Numbered from the stretch's first letter, positions 7,858 to 15,864 are shown. The stretch: DNA of 18,959 nt from Euryarchaeota archaeon UBA91 (GCA_002499705.1 DAMU01000053.1:7293-26251), one strand, 5' to 3'. Translations and numbers: made by a program. The notes: generated from the letters alone by a model not told the origin.

Positions 7858-9924
7858 ATGAGCGACACGGATACTACCGACGACTTGTCTAGCGACGAGG
7901 CTGAAACACCTCTCACAGAGGACGTATTCGACGCTGTGGAAGAAGTAACTGTTTGGGCTCCTGAGCCTGGGCCTGACTCTGACGACATTGTCGCTGACAG
8001 TATCGACGAGTGGATTCAGTCCGTCGATTTTACTTCCACCGAAGATGTTCCGATTCCAAACCGTCTTGTTGACCAAGTTATTGGACAAGAAGCAGGTTCG
8101 GTCGTCATCAGAAAAGCTGCGGAGCAACGCCGACACATGTTGATGATAGGCGATCCGGGCACTGGTAAATCCATGCTTGCGCGCTCGATGACTGACTTGC
8201 TTCCAAAAGATTCCCTTGAAGACCTTCTGGTTTATCCGAATGAAGATGACGAGAACGAGCCACGAGTACGCTCGGTCCCTGCTGGTCGCGGAGACCGTAT
8301 TGTCAAACTGCAAAAGGAATCCCTACGCACTCAGCGAGAACGTTCACAAAAGATGCTTCTCATCGCATTTGCGGCAGTAGGTTTCCTCCTCGTGATTGCA
8401 ACCCTCCAAAGCGGCGACATTTTGACGCTACTGTTTGGTGGATTTCTTTTGATGTTTGGATATATGTTCATCCGAGGTCGCTTAGGTTCTGGTGACGACA
8501 GCCGTATCCCCAAAGTCTTGGTGAAGCACGAAAGCAAGGATATGCCTCCGTTTGTTGATGCCACTGCTACACTCTCTGGTTCACTCCTTGGCGATGTTCG
8601 CCACGACCCCTTCCAATCCGGCGGAATGGAAACACCAGCCCACGACAGAGTAGAGCCTGGCGCAATCCATCGTGCTCACAAAGGTGTGCTCTACATTGAT
8701 GAAGTCAACTTGTTGCGATTAGAAGAACAACAAGCCCTTCTTACCGCAATGCAAGAGCGTGCATTCCCTATCTCCGGTCGCTCAGAGCGCTCTTCAGGAG
8801 CACTTACCAAGACGGAACCAGTTCCGTGTGACTTCATCCTTATTGCAGCAGGTAATCTCGATGCTATCCAAGGAATGCACCCTGCTCTGCGCAGTCGTAT
8901 CCGTGGCTATGGGTACGAAGTATACGTAAATTCTGAAATGCCGGATACCGCCCGTAATCGTCGACGCCTGATTCGATTCATCGCACAAGAAGTTCTACGT
9001 GATATCGGCACTTCTCGAGAAATCCCGCATTTCGACAAATCTGCTGTCGCCATTATCCTGCGAGAGGCACAACGCCGTGCAGGACGCCGTGGCAAACTTT
9101 CGCTTCGATTGAGAGAACTCGGTGGTTTGGTTCGTATCGCTGGAGATCTAGCAATGGAAGAAGGCGCAGAATTAGCTACATCGGCACATGTTCTTGGAGC
9201 TCGAAACATCGCCAAGCCTCTTGAACAGCAAGTTGCTGACCGGATGATTGAACGCCGCCAAGACTACGCTATGATTGTCAATTCAGGTGAGCGTGTTGGG
9301 CGCGTCAATGGCCTTGCAGTTCTTGGCGCAAACTCCGGTCTTTCCGACTTTAGTGGGATCATGCTACCTGTCGAGGCACTCGTTACACCATCGTTTGGTG
9401 GTGGGGGCAAAATTCACGCTACGGGTGGACTTTCAGACCTTGCTAAAGAGAGTGTAACCAACGTGAGTGCAGTCATTAAGAAACTAACCGGGAAAGATAT
9501 TTCAGACTACGATATTCACATTCAATTCGTAGACACTCATGGGGTTGACGGAGATTCAGCGTCAATTACCATCGCTACTGCTATTATTTCGGCTCTCGAA
9601 AATATACCAATCCGTCAAGATTTGGCAATGACTGGTTCTCTCTCCGTTCGAGGCGAAGTCTTGCCTATAGGTGGAGTCACTGCTAAAATTGAAGCTGCTG
9701 CACGCTCAGGAATCAAGACTGTTGTCGTTCCTCGTGCCAACATGCAAGACGTTCTTTTGGATGAAAAATACGAGAAGATGATAGAGGTCGTTCCCGTTGA
9801 CACTCTGGACGAAGTGATGGAATTTGCTCTTATCAAGCATGCCGAGAAAGAGAGTTTGGTTGAACGCTTAGGTGCAGTAATTGACCGCTTGACTCCTCTC
9901 CCGAGTAAGACAACCTCCGCTTAA
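7858..9924 (+). CDS. lonB: Archaeal Lon protease, LonB type (membrane-anchored AAA+ Ser/Lys protease)
   Basis: A 688-aa ATP-dependent protease that degrades misfolded and regulatory proteins at the inner face of the membrane. After an acidic, poorly conserved N-terminus (about 1-60) comes the AAA+ module with Walker A GDPGTGKS at 98-105. Two adjacent membrane helices (about 166-184 and 189-207) are inserted between Walker A and Walker B, as is diagnostic of LonB. Walker B is GVLYIDE with D281 and E282. The protease domain has catalytic Ser567 in GDSAS and Lys610 in GGVTAKIEAA, 43 residues apart as in characterised LonB enzymes. Bacterial LonA instead has a long N-domain and no membrane segment. 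All catalytic elements look intact. The gene has its own TATA-like element and is followed 52 nt later by an MFS gene on the same strand. Confidence 0.95.
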   Translation: MSDTDTTDDLSSDEAETPLTEDVFDAVEEVTVWAPEPGPDSDDIVADSIDEWIQSVDFTSTEDVPIPNRLVDQVIGQEAGSVVIRKAAEQRRHMLMIGDPGTGKSMLARSMTDLLPKDSLEDLLVYPNEDDENEPRVRSVPAGRGDRIVKLQKESLRTQRERSQKMLLIAFAAVGFLLVIATLQSGDILTLLFGGFLLMFGYMFIRGRLGSGDDSRIPKVLVKHESKDMPPFVDATATLSGSLLGDVRHDPFQSGGMETPAHDRVEPGAIHRAHKGVLYIDEVNLLRLEEQQALLTAMQERAFPISGRSERSSGALTKTEPVPCDFILIAAGNLDAIQGMHPALRSRIRGYGYEVYVNSEMPDTARNRRRLIRFIAQEVLRDIGTSREIPHFDKSAVAIILREAQRRAGRRGKLSLRLRELGGLVRIAGDLAMEEGAELATSAHVLGARNIAKPLEQQVADRMIERRQDYAMIVNSGERVGRVNGLAVLGANSGLSDFSGIMLPVEALVTPSFGGGGKIHATGGLSDLAKESVTNVSAVIKKLTGKDISDYDIHIQFVDTHGVDGDSASITIATAIISALENIPIRQDLAMTGSLSVRGEVLPIGGVTAKIEAAARSGIKTVVVPRANMQDVLLDEKYEKMIEVVPVDTLDEVMEFALIKHAEKESLVERLGAVIDRLTPLPSKTTSA

Positions 9925-9976
9925 CCTTCTGCTTGAATGCAACGTCATTCAATCCAAGTTACCGGGGTGGAAAATC

Positions 9977-11341
9977 ATGACAGAGGGTTTAACACATTCG
10001 AATCCGGCTCAAAACGCTGGAAAGGGTGCGCTAGTAGTTCTGTTTCTCGTAACAATGATCGATATGATTGGATTTGGGATTGTTATTCCCTTTTTGACGT
10101 ATTTAGTCGAGGACATAACACCTGACAACCAAATTGCAAACATCGGTCTTTGGGTTGGGCTTTTGATGACCTCCTATTCCGCTGCACAATTTCTGTTCTC
10201 CCCGTTGTGGGGTGCATTATCTGATCGAATTGGTCGCCGCCCAATTTTGATGGTGGGCTTGGTTGGTAACACCGTTTTTTTCACAATGTTTGGCCTTGCA
10301 AATACGCTGGTGATTGCTTTTGCTGCACGATTTTTAGCCGGGGTTTTCAATGGTAATTTAGCAGTAGCTCGAGCCTACATTGGTGATGTAAGTACTACGC
10401 AAGAACTCGCGACTCGAATGGGCCTTATTGGAGCAGCGTTCGGTCTCGGCTTCACTTTTGGGCCTTTTATCGGTGGAGAGTTATCAGACCCTGCAACACG
10501 ATGGGATTTCTTTCAAGACACTGTTTTTGAAACCCACCCATATCTGTTGCCCTGTGCAGTAGCAAGTCTTCTTTCGCTGTTCTCATTGGCTGTAGCCTAT
10601 CGTTCACTCCCTGAATCTCTACCTGTTGAACGTCGAAACCAATCTGAACCACAGCCTTGGATGACCAACATGGCGCAGATGATGAAAAATTCTGTTTCTA
10701 TGCTTAGATCTCAAAAGGTATCACTCATTATTTGGGTTTCGATGCTGTTCACTTTTGGTTTCACCATCATGCACGCAGTATTCATTCTCTATACAGAAAT
10801 GGATCCTGCAAATGGAGGACTTGCTTTTTCTGAGGCGGATAATGGTCGGATATTTGCAATGATTGGTATCAGTGGAATCTTTACACAAGCCATACTCATT
10901 GGCCCTTTAACTCGACGTTTTGGCTCACGACGCCTTCTTCCGTTTTCAAGTGCTTTGGCTGGACTAGGTCTTGTATTGGTGCCCTATACGCAAGCTGAGA
11001 ATGCATGGGTTCAGATTTTACTTGTCGCATTCCTCATAGCGGTTGGTAACGGAATCTTCCAACCTTCTTCTTCTACATTTTTGACACGTGTAGCAAAAGC
11101 CAACGGCTATGAATTGGGGGTTGTGATGGGTGCACAGGAATCCTTGGGAGCTTTTGCTCGAATACTCGGACCACTCACAGGAGGACTGGTTTGGACATTA
11201 ACAGTCTCCAAAGCGTGGCCTTTCGACTACCATACAGCCTTCCATTTGTGCGGTTTAGTCATGTTAATTGCATCCATCATGGCATTCCGTCTGCCTTCAC
11301 TTGATGAGAATGATTCATATTCATCATCTGCGGAAGAATAA
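9977..11341 (+). CDS. MFS transporter (drug:H+ antiporter-1-like)
   Basis: A 454-aa integral membrane protein with about 12 hydrophobic segments, the normal size for the major facilitator superfamily. Motif A, GALSDRIGRRP, is at residues 79-89 between the second and third membrane segments. The first membrane segment contains DMIGFGIVIP, typical of the TetA/DHA1-type branch. A short hydrophilic loop holds the GGELSDPATRWDFF stretch, and the centre carries the usual long cytosolic loop. The family exports small molecules or takes up solutes by proton coupling; the substrate cannot be read from sequence. The ATG at 9977 is preceded by a G-rich GGGGTGG 6 nt away, which supports this start. It sits 52 nt after lonB and 39 nt before the AI-2E-family gene and may be co-transcribed with either. 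Confidence 0.88.
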   Translation: MTEGLTHSNPAQNAGKGALVVLFLVTMIDMIGFGIVIPFLTYLVEDITPDNQIANIGLWVGLLMTSYSAAQFLFSPLWGALSDRIGRRPILMVGLVGNTVFFTMFGLANTLVIAFAARFLAGVFNGNLAVARAYIGDVSTTQELATRMGLIGAAFGLGFTFGPFIGGELSDPATRWDFFQDTVFETHPYLLPCAVASLLSLFSLAVAYRSLPESLPVERRNQSEPQPWMTNMAQMMKNSVSMLRSQKVSLIIWVSMLFTFGFTIMHAVFILYTEMDPANGGLAFSEADNGRIFAMIGISGIFTQAILIGPLTRRFGSRRLLPFSSALAGLGLVLVPYTQAENAWVQILLVAFLIAVGNGIFQPSSSTFLTRVAKANGYELGVVMGAQESLGAFARILGPLTGGLVWTLTVSKAWPFDYHTAFHLCGLVMLIASIMAFRLPSLDENDSYSSSAEE

Positions 11342-11380
11342 CCCCTAAACACTCAAGAGGCCGGTCACTGCCCCAAGGCT

Positions 11381-12805
11381 ATGGAAGTTGCATCTCCCTC
11401 TTGGGATTCAGGTCGATTTAATCGTAGAGTTTCGACCTTTGCTCACATTTCAATTCTTATCACTCTGATGGTGATTTGGTTAATTGTTCTCAAAGGAGTA
11501 CTCCAGCCATTTTTCATCGCACTGGGAATTTATTTTGTCCTTAAGCCAGGTTCTGATTATCTCTCAAGGAACGGTTTCCCACTGATTTTATCGTATTTGA
11601 CGATGGTGCTTTTGACTTTACTTTTGGTCTCTGCAGCCTCCTTTGTTGCCTATCAACAAGCAAATAATTTGGTAGAAGATGAAGAAAAAATGGACCTCTA
11701 CAATACGAAATTGGAAGAAAGGTGGAGTGAACTAAAACAATCACCTCTGCTCAGTATGGCCTTCAATGATGATTCTGAAACTTCAAACACAACCCTTGTT
11801 GAAGACCTTGCGGCTCTCGGAGTTCTTGAGGATGAACAAAAACTTTCAGATGCAGCAATGGGAATGTTAGCCAATGTAGGTGGAGCTCTTACAACAAGTA
11901 TTACAGTGATGTTCTTTTTGATATTCATCATCTTTGAAGCCAGCTTATTGCCCGGTCGGATAGAACGCGCATGGCCTCATGGTGGTAGTCAAAAAGTACA
12001 AGTCATGCGCACGAAAATCGAGGCCAGTGTCAACACCTACATTATCGTGAAAACAGGAGTTGGAGCAGGTACTGCAGTTTGTGCAGGAATCATCATGTTC
12101 GCCTTTGGAATTGACCTTTGGTTTACTTGGGCACTTATCACCTTCCTTCTCAACTATGTGCCATACATTGGCTCACTGATTGCGACTATGCCACCAATTA
12201 TTCTCGGCCTCATTTTGCTTGACCCGAATCTTTTGTTTTTCTTGGTTCTTCTTCTGTTAGCAAATCAACAAATCTGGGGTCAAATTATTGAGACAAAATG
12301 GGCAGGCCGTGCTCTCGACCTTTCACCAGTACTCTTGTTGCTGGTTACTGCTATTTCGTTCGCTGGCTGGGGTATACTGGGAATGATTCTTGCAGTTCCG
12401 TTTGCAGTGATTATCAAGATTGTTCTTGAAAATATCGAAGCAACTCAACCTTTTGCAATACTCATGTCCGAGCGAGCACCATCTATTGATGAAGCGTGGG
12501 TTGATGCAATACGTGACGGAAAAATTTCAAACTTTGAAAGCCAATCCTTGAGCCAGTTGCAAATGCTTCTCGGTTATTCAGACTACCAAGTCAAAATGAT
12601 TGCTGGTCGAACTGCTTCTCAGCGCGTGCTTCGCAAAAACAAAGTTTCTGATGACCAAATGGAAATAATATTTGATGCGGCAGACGCTCTTCGCTCAAAG
12701 CATTCAGTTGCAACCGAAATAACCTCACTACTCAGCGAAGGGAAGTTAGACAAATCCATGCGACCGTTACTCCAGGAATTTATCACTGTCCTAGAAGAAG
12801 AGTGA
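11381..12805 (+). CDS. AI-2E family transporter (PerM/TqsA-like) with long C-terminal extension
   Basis: A 474-aa membrane protein of the AI-2E/PerM family. It has an N-terminal pair of membrane segments (VIWLIVLKGVLQPFFIALGIYFVLKPG), a hydrophilic extramembrane region (about residues 95-165), then the conserved core with FLLNYVPYIGSLIATMPP and GWGILGMILAVPFAVIIK. Family members export small molecules or act as Na+/H+ antiporters; here the substrate is unknown. The core ends near residue 350. The remaining 120 residues are hydrophilic and mostly helical in character, rich in Ser, Leu and Gln, and have no counterpart in typical 340-370-aa members. The stop codon abuts the stop of the convergent UPF0147 gene. 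The start is the first ATG, with no clear ribosome binding site. Confidence 0.85.
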   Translation: MEVASPSWDSGRFNRRVSTFAHISILITLMVIWLIVLKGVLQPFFIALGIYFVLKPGSDYLSRNGFPLILSYLTMVLLTLLLVSAASFVAYQQANNLVEDEEKMDLYNTKLEERWSELKQSPLLSMAFNDDSETSNTTLVEDLAALGVLEDEQKLSDAAMGMLANVGGALTTSITVMFFLIFIIFEASLLPGRIERAWPHGGSQKVQVMRTKIEASVNTYIIVKTGVGAGTAVCAGIIMFAFGIDLWFTWALITFLLNYVPYIGSLIATMPPIILGLILLDPNLLFFLVLLLLANQQIWGQIIETKWAGRALDLSPVLLLLVTAISFAGWGILGMILAVPFAVIIKIVLENIEATQPFAILMSERAPSIDEAWVDAIRDGKISNFESQSLSQLQMLLGYSDYQVKMIAGRTASQRVLRKNKVSDDQMEIIFDAADALRSKHSVATEITSLLSEGKLDKSMRPLLQEFITVLEEE

Positions 12806-13072
12806 TTAAAGAACTTCAGTAAGTATCTTCTCAAGTTCGGTATTAATCATTAAAATCAACGTTCCAAACTCTGGAGGGATGTTTGGATCTTCATACAGTT
12901 CCTCTAATTTTGACTGTGACATAGCGATACGAACATCCAATTTCTTGGCTTTGTTCAGCAACCACTGTTCGCAGGTTTCTTTCGCTTGTCGGCGAATGTT
13001 TCGCGGGACTTTTGGGTCGTCAATTTGGTTGATGACTGAGGCTACTTGAACTAGACGTGCTTCGATATCCAT
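12806..13072 (-). CDS. UPF0147 family protein
   Basis: An 88-aa, all-helical-looking protein matching the archaeal UPF0147 family. The segment DDPKVPRNIRRQAKE and the later EDPNIPPEFGTLILMI correspond to the two conserved 'D-P-x-x-P' blocks of that family. Length is normal (about 85-90 aa). The family is widespread in archaea and has no established biochemical role that I can state. The gene runs toward the AI-2E gene, and the two stops abut with no base between. It is divergent from the prepilin peptidase gene across 74 bp. No convincing TATA box was found at the leaderless distance. Confidence 0.85.
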   Translation of the reverse strand: MDIEARLVQVASVINQIDDPKVPRNIRRQAKETCEQWLLNKAKKLDVRIAMSQSKLEELYEDPNIPPEFGTLILMINTELEKILTEVL

Positions 13073-13116
13073 AATTACAGCCCCATTGCTCGCATAATGT
13101 CCTGTGTGGAGGCCGT

Positions 13117-13123
13117 CTTTAAG
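13117..13123 (+). promoter_or_regulatory. TATA-like element of the prepilin peptidase gene
   Basis: CTTTAAG is centred 27 nt upstream of the ATG at 13147, consistent with a leaderless transcript. It lies in the short divergent gap shared with the UPF0147 gene. Confidence 0.4.
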
Positions 13124-13146
13124 TCCATTGCCGCCATCCGCAGGTT

Positions 13147-14148
13147 ATGAGCCTCACAGAAAATCAAATCTTGGGCTGGTCAAGAATTTCAGTTCTTCTT
13201 CTTGGCATGGGCTGGGCTGCTTGGATGGACCATAAGGAAAGGCGTGTCAAGAATGAACATTGGTTGGTGTGGGTAAAACCTGCTCTTTTCCTTTGGGCTC
13301 TTGATTTGATGAACCAAGGTGCAGATTGGACGATTTATTTGACTGCTTCAGCAGCTGTTGCTTACGCATCAGGGGCTGTTATCGGGCGACCGACCTTTTC
13401 TGATTTCCGCGCAGGTTCAAGACTTGACCAAACTGTAGTATGTTGGTATATTGCCAGTTTTTGCGGTCTTCTTTTTGGGGCCATAGAGTACCAATCGGTG
13501 AATCCAATCGATGTTCTTCTCGGTAACGAAACTGGTTTAGGTGCACTTTGGTGGTCGACCTTTGCCGTTCTACCTCTGATTATTCTGATTGACCTTGCTT
13601 GGCGACTTCGTATGCTTCATGGAGGTGCTGATGCAAAGGCGCTGATGTGGGTTGCCATTCTCGTTCCAAGTTGGACGACAATGCCCTTGTCCTATTCATC
13701 AGCCACAACCGATGCCTTGTTTGCCTTACCACCGGTATTTTCGTTGCTCATGTGGGGTGGATTTACCTTTTTGGCCATTCCATTCATTCTTCTGTTCCTC
13801 AATATTTCAAGAGGCCATGTTCGTAGTTTAGGTGATCTCATGCTCGCATGGCATGCAAGCCAATTGCCACGTGACAAGGTTGCTGAACGCCATGTTTGGC
13901 TTCTCACCACACTTATTGAAAAGCCAGATGGTTCAATGGAAGTGTATCAACGTAAACGTGCTCCTCGAAGAACACCAAGTGATGAGGAATTATCCACCGC
14001 CCTTTCAGAACTTGAAGCAGCTGGTGTCCAACAGGTCTGGGTAAGTCAAAAACTTCCTTTGTTGGTATTTTTATTCCCAGCGATTCTTCCAATGATTCTC
14101 TTGGGAGACCCGATGGCAATACTGATGCCACTACTTGGGATAGAATGA
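13147..14148 (+). CDS. Archaeal prepilin/preflagellin peptidase (A24 family aspartic protease)
   Basis: A 333-aa polytopic membrane protein that would cleave class III signal peptides of type IV pilin-like and archaellin precursors on the cytosolic side of the membrane. The two catalytic Asp motifs of the A24/FlaK-PibD family are present: AAWMDHKERRVKN with Asp28 in the cytosolic loop after the first membrane segment, and LHGGADAKA with Asp162. Multiple hydrophobic segments lie between and after them. The segment after residue 220 contains SLGDLMLAWHASQLPRDKV, then a soluble stretch, then a final membrane segment. This makes it longer than bacterial PilD cores (about 250-290 aa) but like archaeal members with C-terminal extensions. 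No pilin or archaellin gene is in the window, so substrates are elsewhere. FlaK-like and PibD-like substrate ranges cannot be told apart here. Confidence 0.85.
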   Translation: MSLTENQILGWSRISVLLLGMGWAAWMDHKERRVKNEHWLVWVKPALFLWALDLMNQGADWTIYLTASAAVAYASGAVIGRPTFSDFRAGSRLDQTVVCWYIASFCGLLFGAIEYQSVNPIDVLLGNETGLGALWWSTFAVLPLIILIDLAWRLRMLHGGADAKALMWVAILVPSWTTMPLSYSSATTDALFALPPVFSLLMWGGFTFLAIPFILLFLNISRGHVRSLGDLMLAWHASQLPRDKVAERHVWLLTTLIEKPDGSMEVYQRKRAPRRTPSDEELSTALSELEAAGVQQVWVSQKLPLLVFLFPAILPMILLGDPMAILMPLLGIE

Positions 14149-14176
14149 GGTAGAAACCGGATTTAGAAAAGGGTAA

Positions 14177-14326
14177 TCATGCACCCTTTCGTTCCATGTT
14201 CTTGGGTCTTAGACCCTTGTATCCACACTTTCGACAGCGAGTAGCCCTCCATGCATTACGAGCATTGCACTTCATGCAAATCTTCACGCGAAGTAAGCGC
14301 TCCTCAGCTTCAGGGAATCGTGCCAT
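14177..14326 (-). CDS. rpl40e: 50S ribosomal protein L40e (eL40)
   Basis: A 49-aa gene read on the minus strand: ATG at 14326-14324 and TGA at 14179-14177. The product starts MARFPEAEERLL and carries a zinc ribbon with KICMKCNARN (Cys17, Cys20) and TRCRKCGYKGLRPK (Cys31, Cys34). This matches archaeal eL40, a small zinc-binding large-subunit protein homologous to the ribosomal part of the eukaryotic ubiquitin fusion. Length and motif order are those of the family. A TATA box (AT-rich TTAAATAG) is centred about 24 nt upstream, supporting a leaderless start at this ATG. The gene converges on the prepilin peptidase gene with a 28-nt gap and is divergent from the MBL-fold gene. Confidence 0.95.
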   Translation of the reverse strand: MARFPEAEERLLRVKICMKCNARNAWRATRCRKCGYKGLRPKNMERKGA

Positions 14327-14346
14327 GGGTTTGCGACTCACTCCCC

Positions 14347-14354
14347 CTATTTAA
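14347..14354 (-). promoter_or_regulatory. TATA box of the eL40 gene
   Basis: On the minus strand TTAAATAG is centred about 24 nt upstream of the eL40 ATG. It is one of the clearest TATA matches in the window. Confidence 0.65.
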
Positions 14355-14401
14355 CCGCAACCGAATGAAACAAAATGGCTTAATGCCTTCATTTTGGCAC
14401 G

Positions 14402-14407
14402 CTTTAT
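14402..14407 (+). promoter_or_regulatory. Possible TATA box of the MBL-fold gene
   Basis: CTTTAT lies about 20 nt upstream of the ATG at 14424. It falls inside the 5' extension read from the in-frame TTG at 14394, which makes that TTG an unlikely start. Confidence 0.35.
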
Positions 14408-14423
14408 CTTTGAAAGAGAGAGT

Positions 14424-15221
14424 ATGGTTCAAGGAGTACGACCCTTAGGAGTGAATATGCGTGTGTTACGCTTACCTGCGATTCACCACGATGCCAATTT
14501 GGTTGTCGTGGGTGGTTCAATTGGTACAGTACTCATCGATGCAGGGACCTCTTGGTATCAGGGTCTTCAAGTTGAGCGAATCAAGGGTCTTCTCACCAAC
14601 GGTGAAAGCCTCGATAGAATTTTGCTTACGAGTAAACGATATCCGTGTTCAGGCGGGGCGAAGCATCTTTCAGAATCTTTCGCTGATTGCGCTGTGCATG
14701 TTCATCCACAAGGCCAAGCTGCTCTAGAAACCGGTGATTTTTTCACGACTTGGGCGAATCGCTTTGATTCTGATATGCCACCAATTCACACTCAATCAGT
14801 CGCCGATGGAGAGGTTTTCGCTTTAGGTGATGGACAAGTAGAATCTGTTGAATTACCAGGCCATTCGCTCGATGGAATGGGTTATTGGATTCCAGATCAA
14901 GAGATGGTGATACTTGGCACTCTGCTTCCCCGTGCAGATCGACCAACGCGTTGGGACTTGCCGGGTGGGTGTTTGCCGGACGTTATTGCCAGTCTGAAGA
15001 GAGTATTACGAATGAATGCCAAATCGATTATTCCGCTTCAAGGACCTGCTATCAAGGGCAAAAAACATGTCAAAGAAGTATTGAAAAGACATATCGATTT
15101 TTTTGAAACTTGCCTTACAAATGAGGGAGAAGTCTCCAAATCAGTACCAAAGCCTGCGCAAACTGCATTGTGGTACACTCCACATCCACCATGGCCTTTA
15201 GAGGAACAAGAGCGCTCCTAG
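14424..15221 (+). CDS. Metallo-beta-lactamase-fold protein lacking nearly all metal ligands (likely pseudoenzyme)
   Basis: A 265-aa protein with the MBL fold framework: the N-terminal strands LVVVGGSIGTVLIDAGTSW, then LLT-SKRYPC-SGGAKHL, an ELPGHSLDGMGYWI block, VILGTLLPR and a C-terminal IPLQGP. In active members the second block reads LLT-HxHxDH-SGGA. Here, with no gap, residues 70-75 are SKRYPC, so both first-site His and the Asp/His of the second site are lost. His147 of PGHS is kept, but the bridging Asp of 'GD' is Thr166 and the last His is Gln206. The reading frame is intact. Glyoxalase II-like hydrolysis is therefore unlikely; binding or regulation is more plausible. Start is uncertain: ATG 14424 follows a weak TATA box, while ATG 14457 has an AGGAG 5-6 nt before it. 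Confidence 0.82.
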   Translation: MVQGVRPLGVNMRVLRLPAIHHDANLVVVGGSIGTVLIDAGTSWYQGLQVERIKGLLTNGESLDRILLTSKRYPCSGGAKHLSESFADCAVHVHPQGQAALETGDFFTTWANRFDSDMPPIHTQSVADGEVFALGDGQVESVELPGHSLDGMGYWIPDQEMVILGTLLPRADRPTRWDLPGGCLPDVIASLKRVLRMNAKSIIPLQGPAIKGKKHVKEVLKRHIDFFETCLTNEGEVSKSVPKPAQTALWYTPHPPWPLEEQERS

Positions 15222-15835
15222 GCTAAAGACGGTAGATCAAGCATTAGGGGCTGTGATTGTTCATTTCTTCGCTGTTGCGATTCAAGAATGCGTGCTCTTC
15301 TATTCGCACGCTGAGTAGCTTTGACCTCAAACTTTTGAGCACCGTCGAAATCCTTCTTCGTTGCACCCGTCCAATCATATGTTCGTCGGTTCCAACCACT
15401 TTGAATGATAATTGAATCATCAATGAGCCTAAGACTTGTGATTGGGCCTGAATGAGTGAAAAGTTTGATCGCTCTATTGGGGACTTCAGTTCCGATGACC
15501 CAAACACTTCCGTTTTGGGTTGCAGCCAAGTACTTACCAAAGGAATTGGAAACCGCAGTAATGGACCGAACAATACCGCCTTCGACAGCAAATTTTTCAA
15601 TGACCTCAAGTCGAGGTAAAGACAGCAATGTTATTCCACCAGATGAATCGCCTATAGCGGCAATATCATAGCATCCAGTTGGCCCTTTGAGTGCAAGTAG
15701 CACTGTTGCGATAGCATCCAGTTTGAGTTGGCTACGTGTTCCATGATTAGGCCTCCAAACAATGGCTCCATCGTCCATTGCCACGAGACAGCCTTCACCG
15801 GTTACCAAACTTCGAATCACAACTCTATTGTTCAT
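15218..15835 (-). CDS. Short WD40/beta-propeller-like protein of unknown function
   Basis: A 205-aa protein. Residues 1-160 show alternating strands with propeller-like blade patterns: CLVAMDDGAIVWRP, DIAAIGDSSGGITLLSLP, KYLAATQNGSVWVIG and GPITSLRLIDDSIIIQSG. The final 45 residues are charged and Arg/Gln-rich (ATQRANRRARILESQQRRNEQ), probably a helix or disordered tail. A complete propeller needs six or seven blades; only about four are visible, so it may oligomerise or be an incomplete relic. No catalytic motif was seen. The ATG at 15835 has a TATA-like GGTATACC about 25 nt upstream, supporting an independent leaderless transcript. Its stop overlaps that of the convergent MBL-fold gene by three bases within CTAG. 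I do not recognise a named family. Confidence 0.65.
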   Translation of the reverse strand: MNNRVVIRSLVTGEGCLVAMDDGAIVWRPNHGTRSQLKLDAIATVLLALKGPTGCYDIAAIGDSSGGITLLSLPRLEVIEKFAVEGGIVRSITAVSNSFGKYLAATQNGSVWVIGTEVPNRAIKLFTHSGPITSLRLIDDSIIIQSGWNRRTYDWTGATKKDFDGAQKFEVKATQRANRRARILESQQRRNEQSQPLMLDLPSLA

Positions 15836-15856
15836 ACATACGAAAGCAGAGCCGTC

Positions 15857-15864
15857 GGTATACC
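15857..15864 (-). promoter_or_regulatory. TATA-like element of the propeller-like gene
   Basis: GGTATACC is centred about 25 nt upstream of the ATG at 15835. It separates this gene from the upstream Cys4 protein gene on the same strand. Confidence 0.4.

Noticed and set aside
7804..8313. A 169-codon open frame antisense to the 5' part of lonB.
   Set aside because: No recognisable domain; it is a codon-bias shadow of a firmly identified gene.
9937..10125. A 62-codon plus-strand frame overlapping the start of the MFS gene.
   Set aside because: It overlaps the transporter coding sequence in another frame and shows no domain.
13075..13137. A 20-codon minus-strand frame (ATG to TAA) just upstream of the UPF0147 start.
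   Set aside because: It overlaps the likely prepilin peptidase promoter and is too short to support without conservation data.
13097..13150. A 17-aa plus-strand frame whose TGA overlaps the prepilin peptidase ATG as ATGA.
   Set aside because: It is very short with no ribosome site or family match; a TATA-like element lies inside it.
14394..14423. TTG start for the MBL-fold protein.
   Set aside because: The extension covers a TATA-like element and adds nothing that resembles the family N-terminus.
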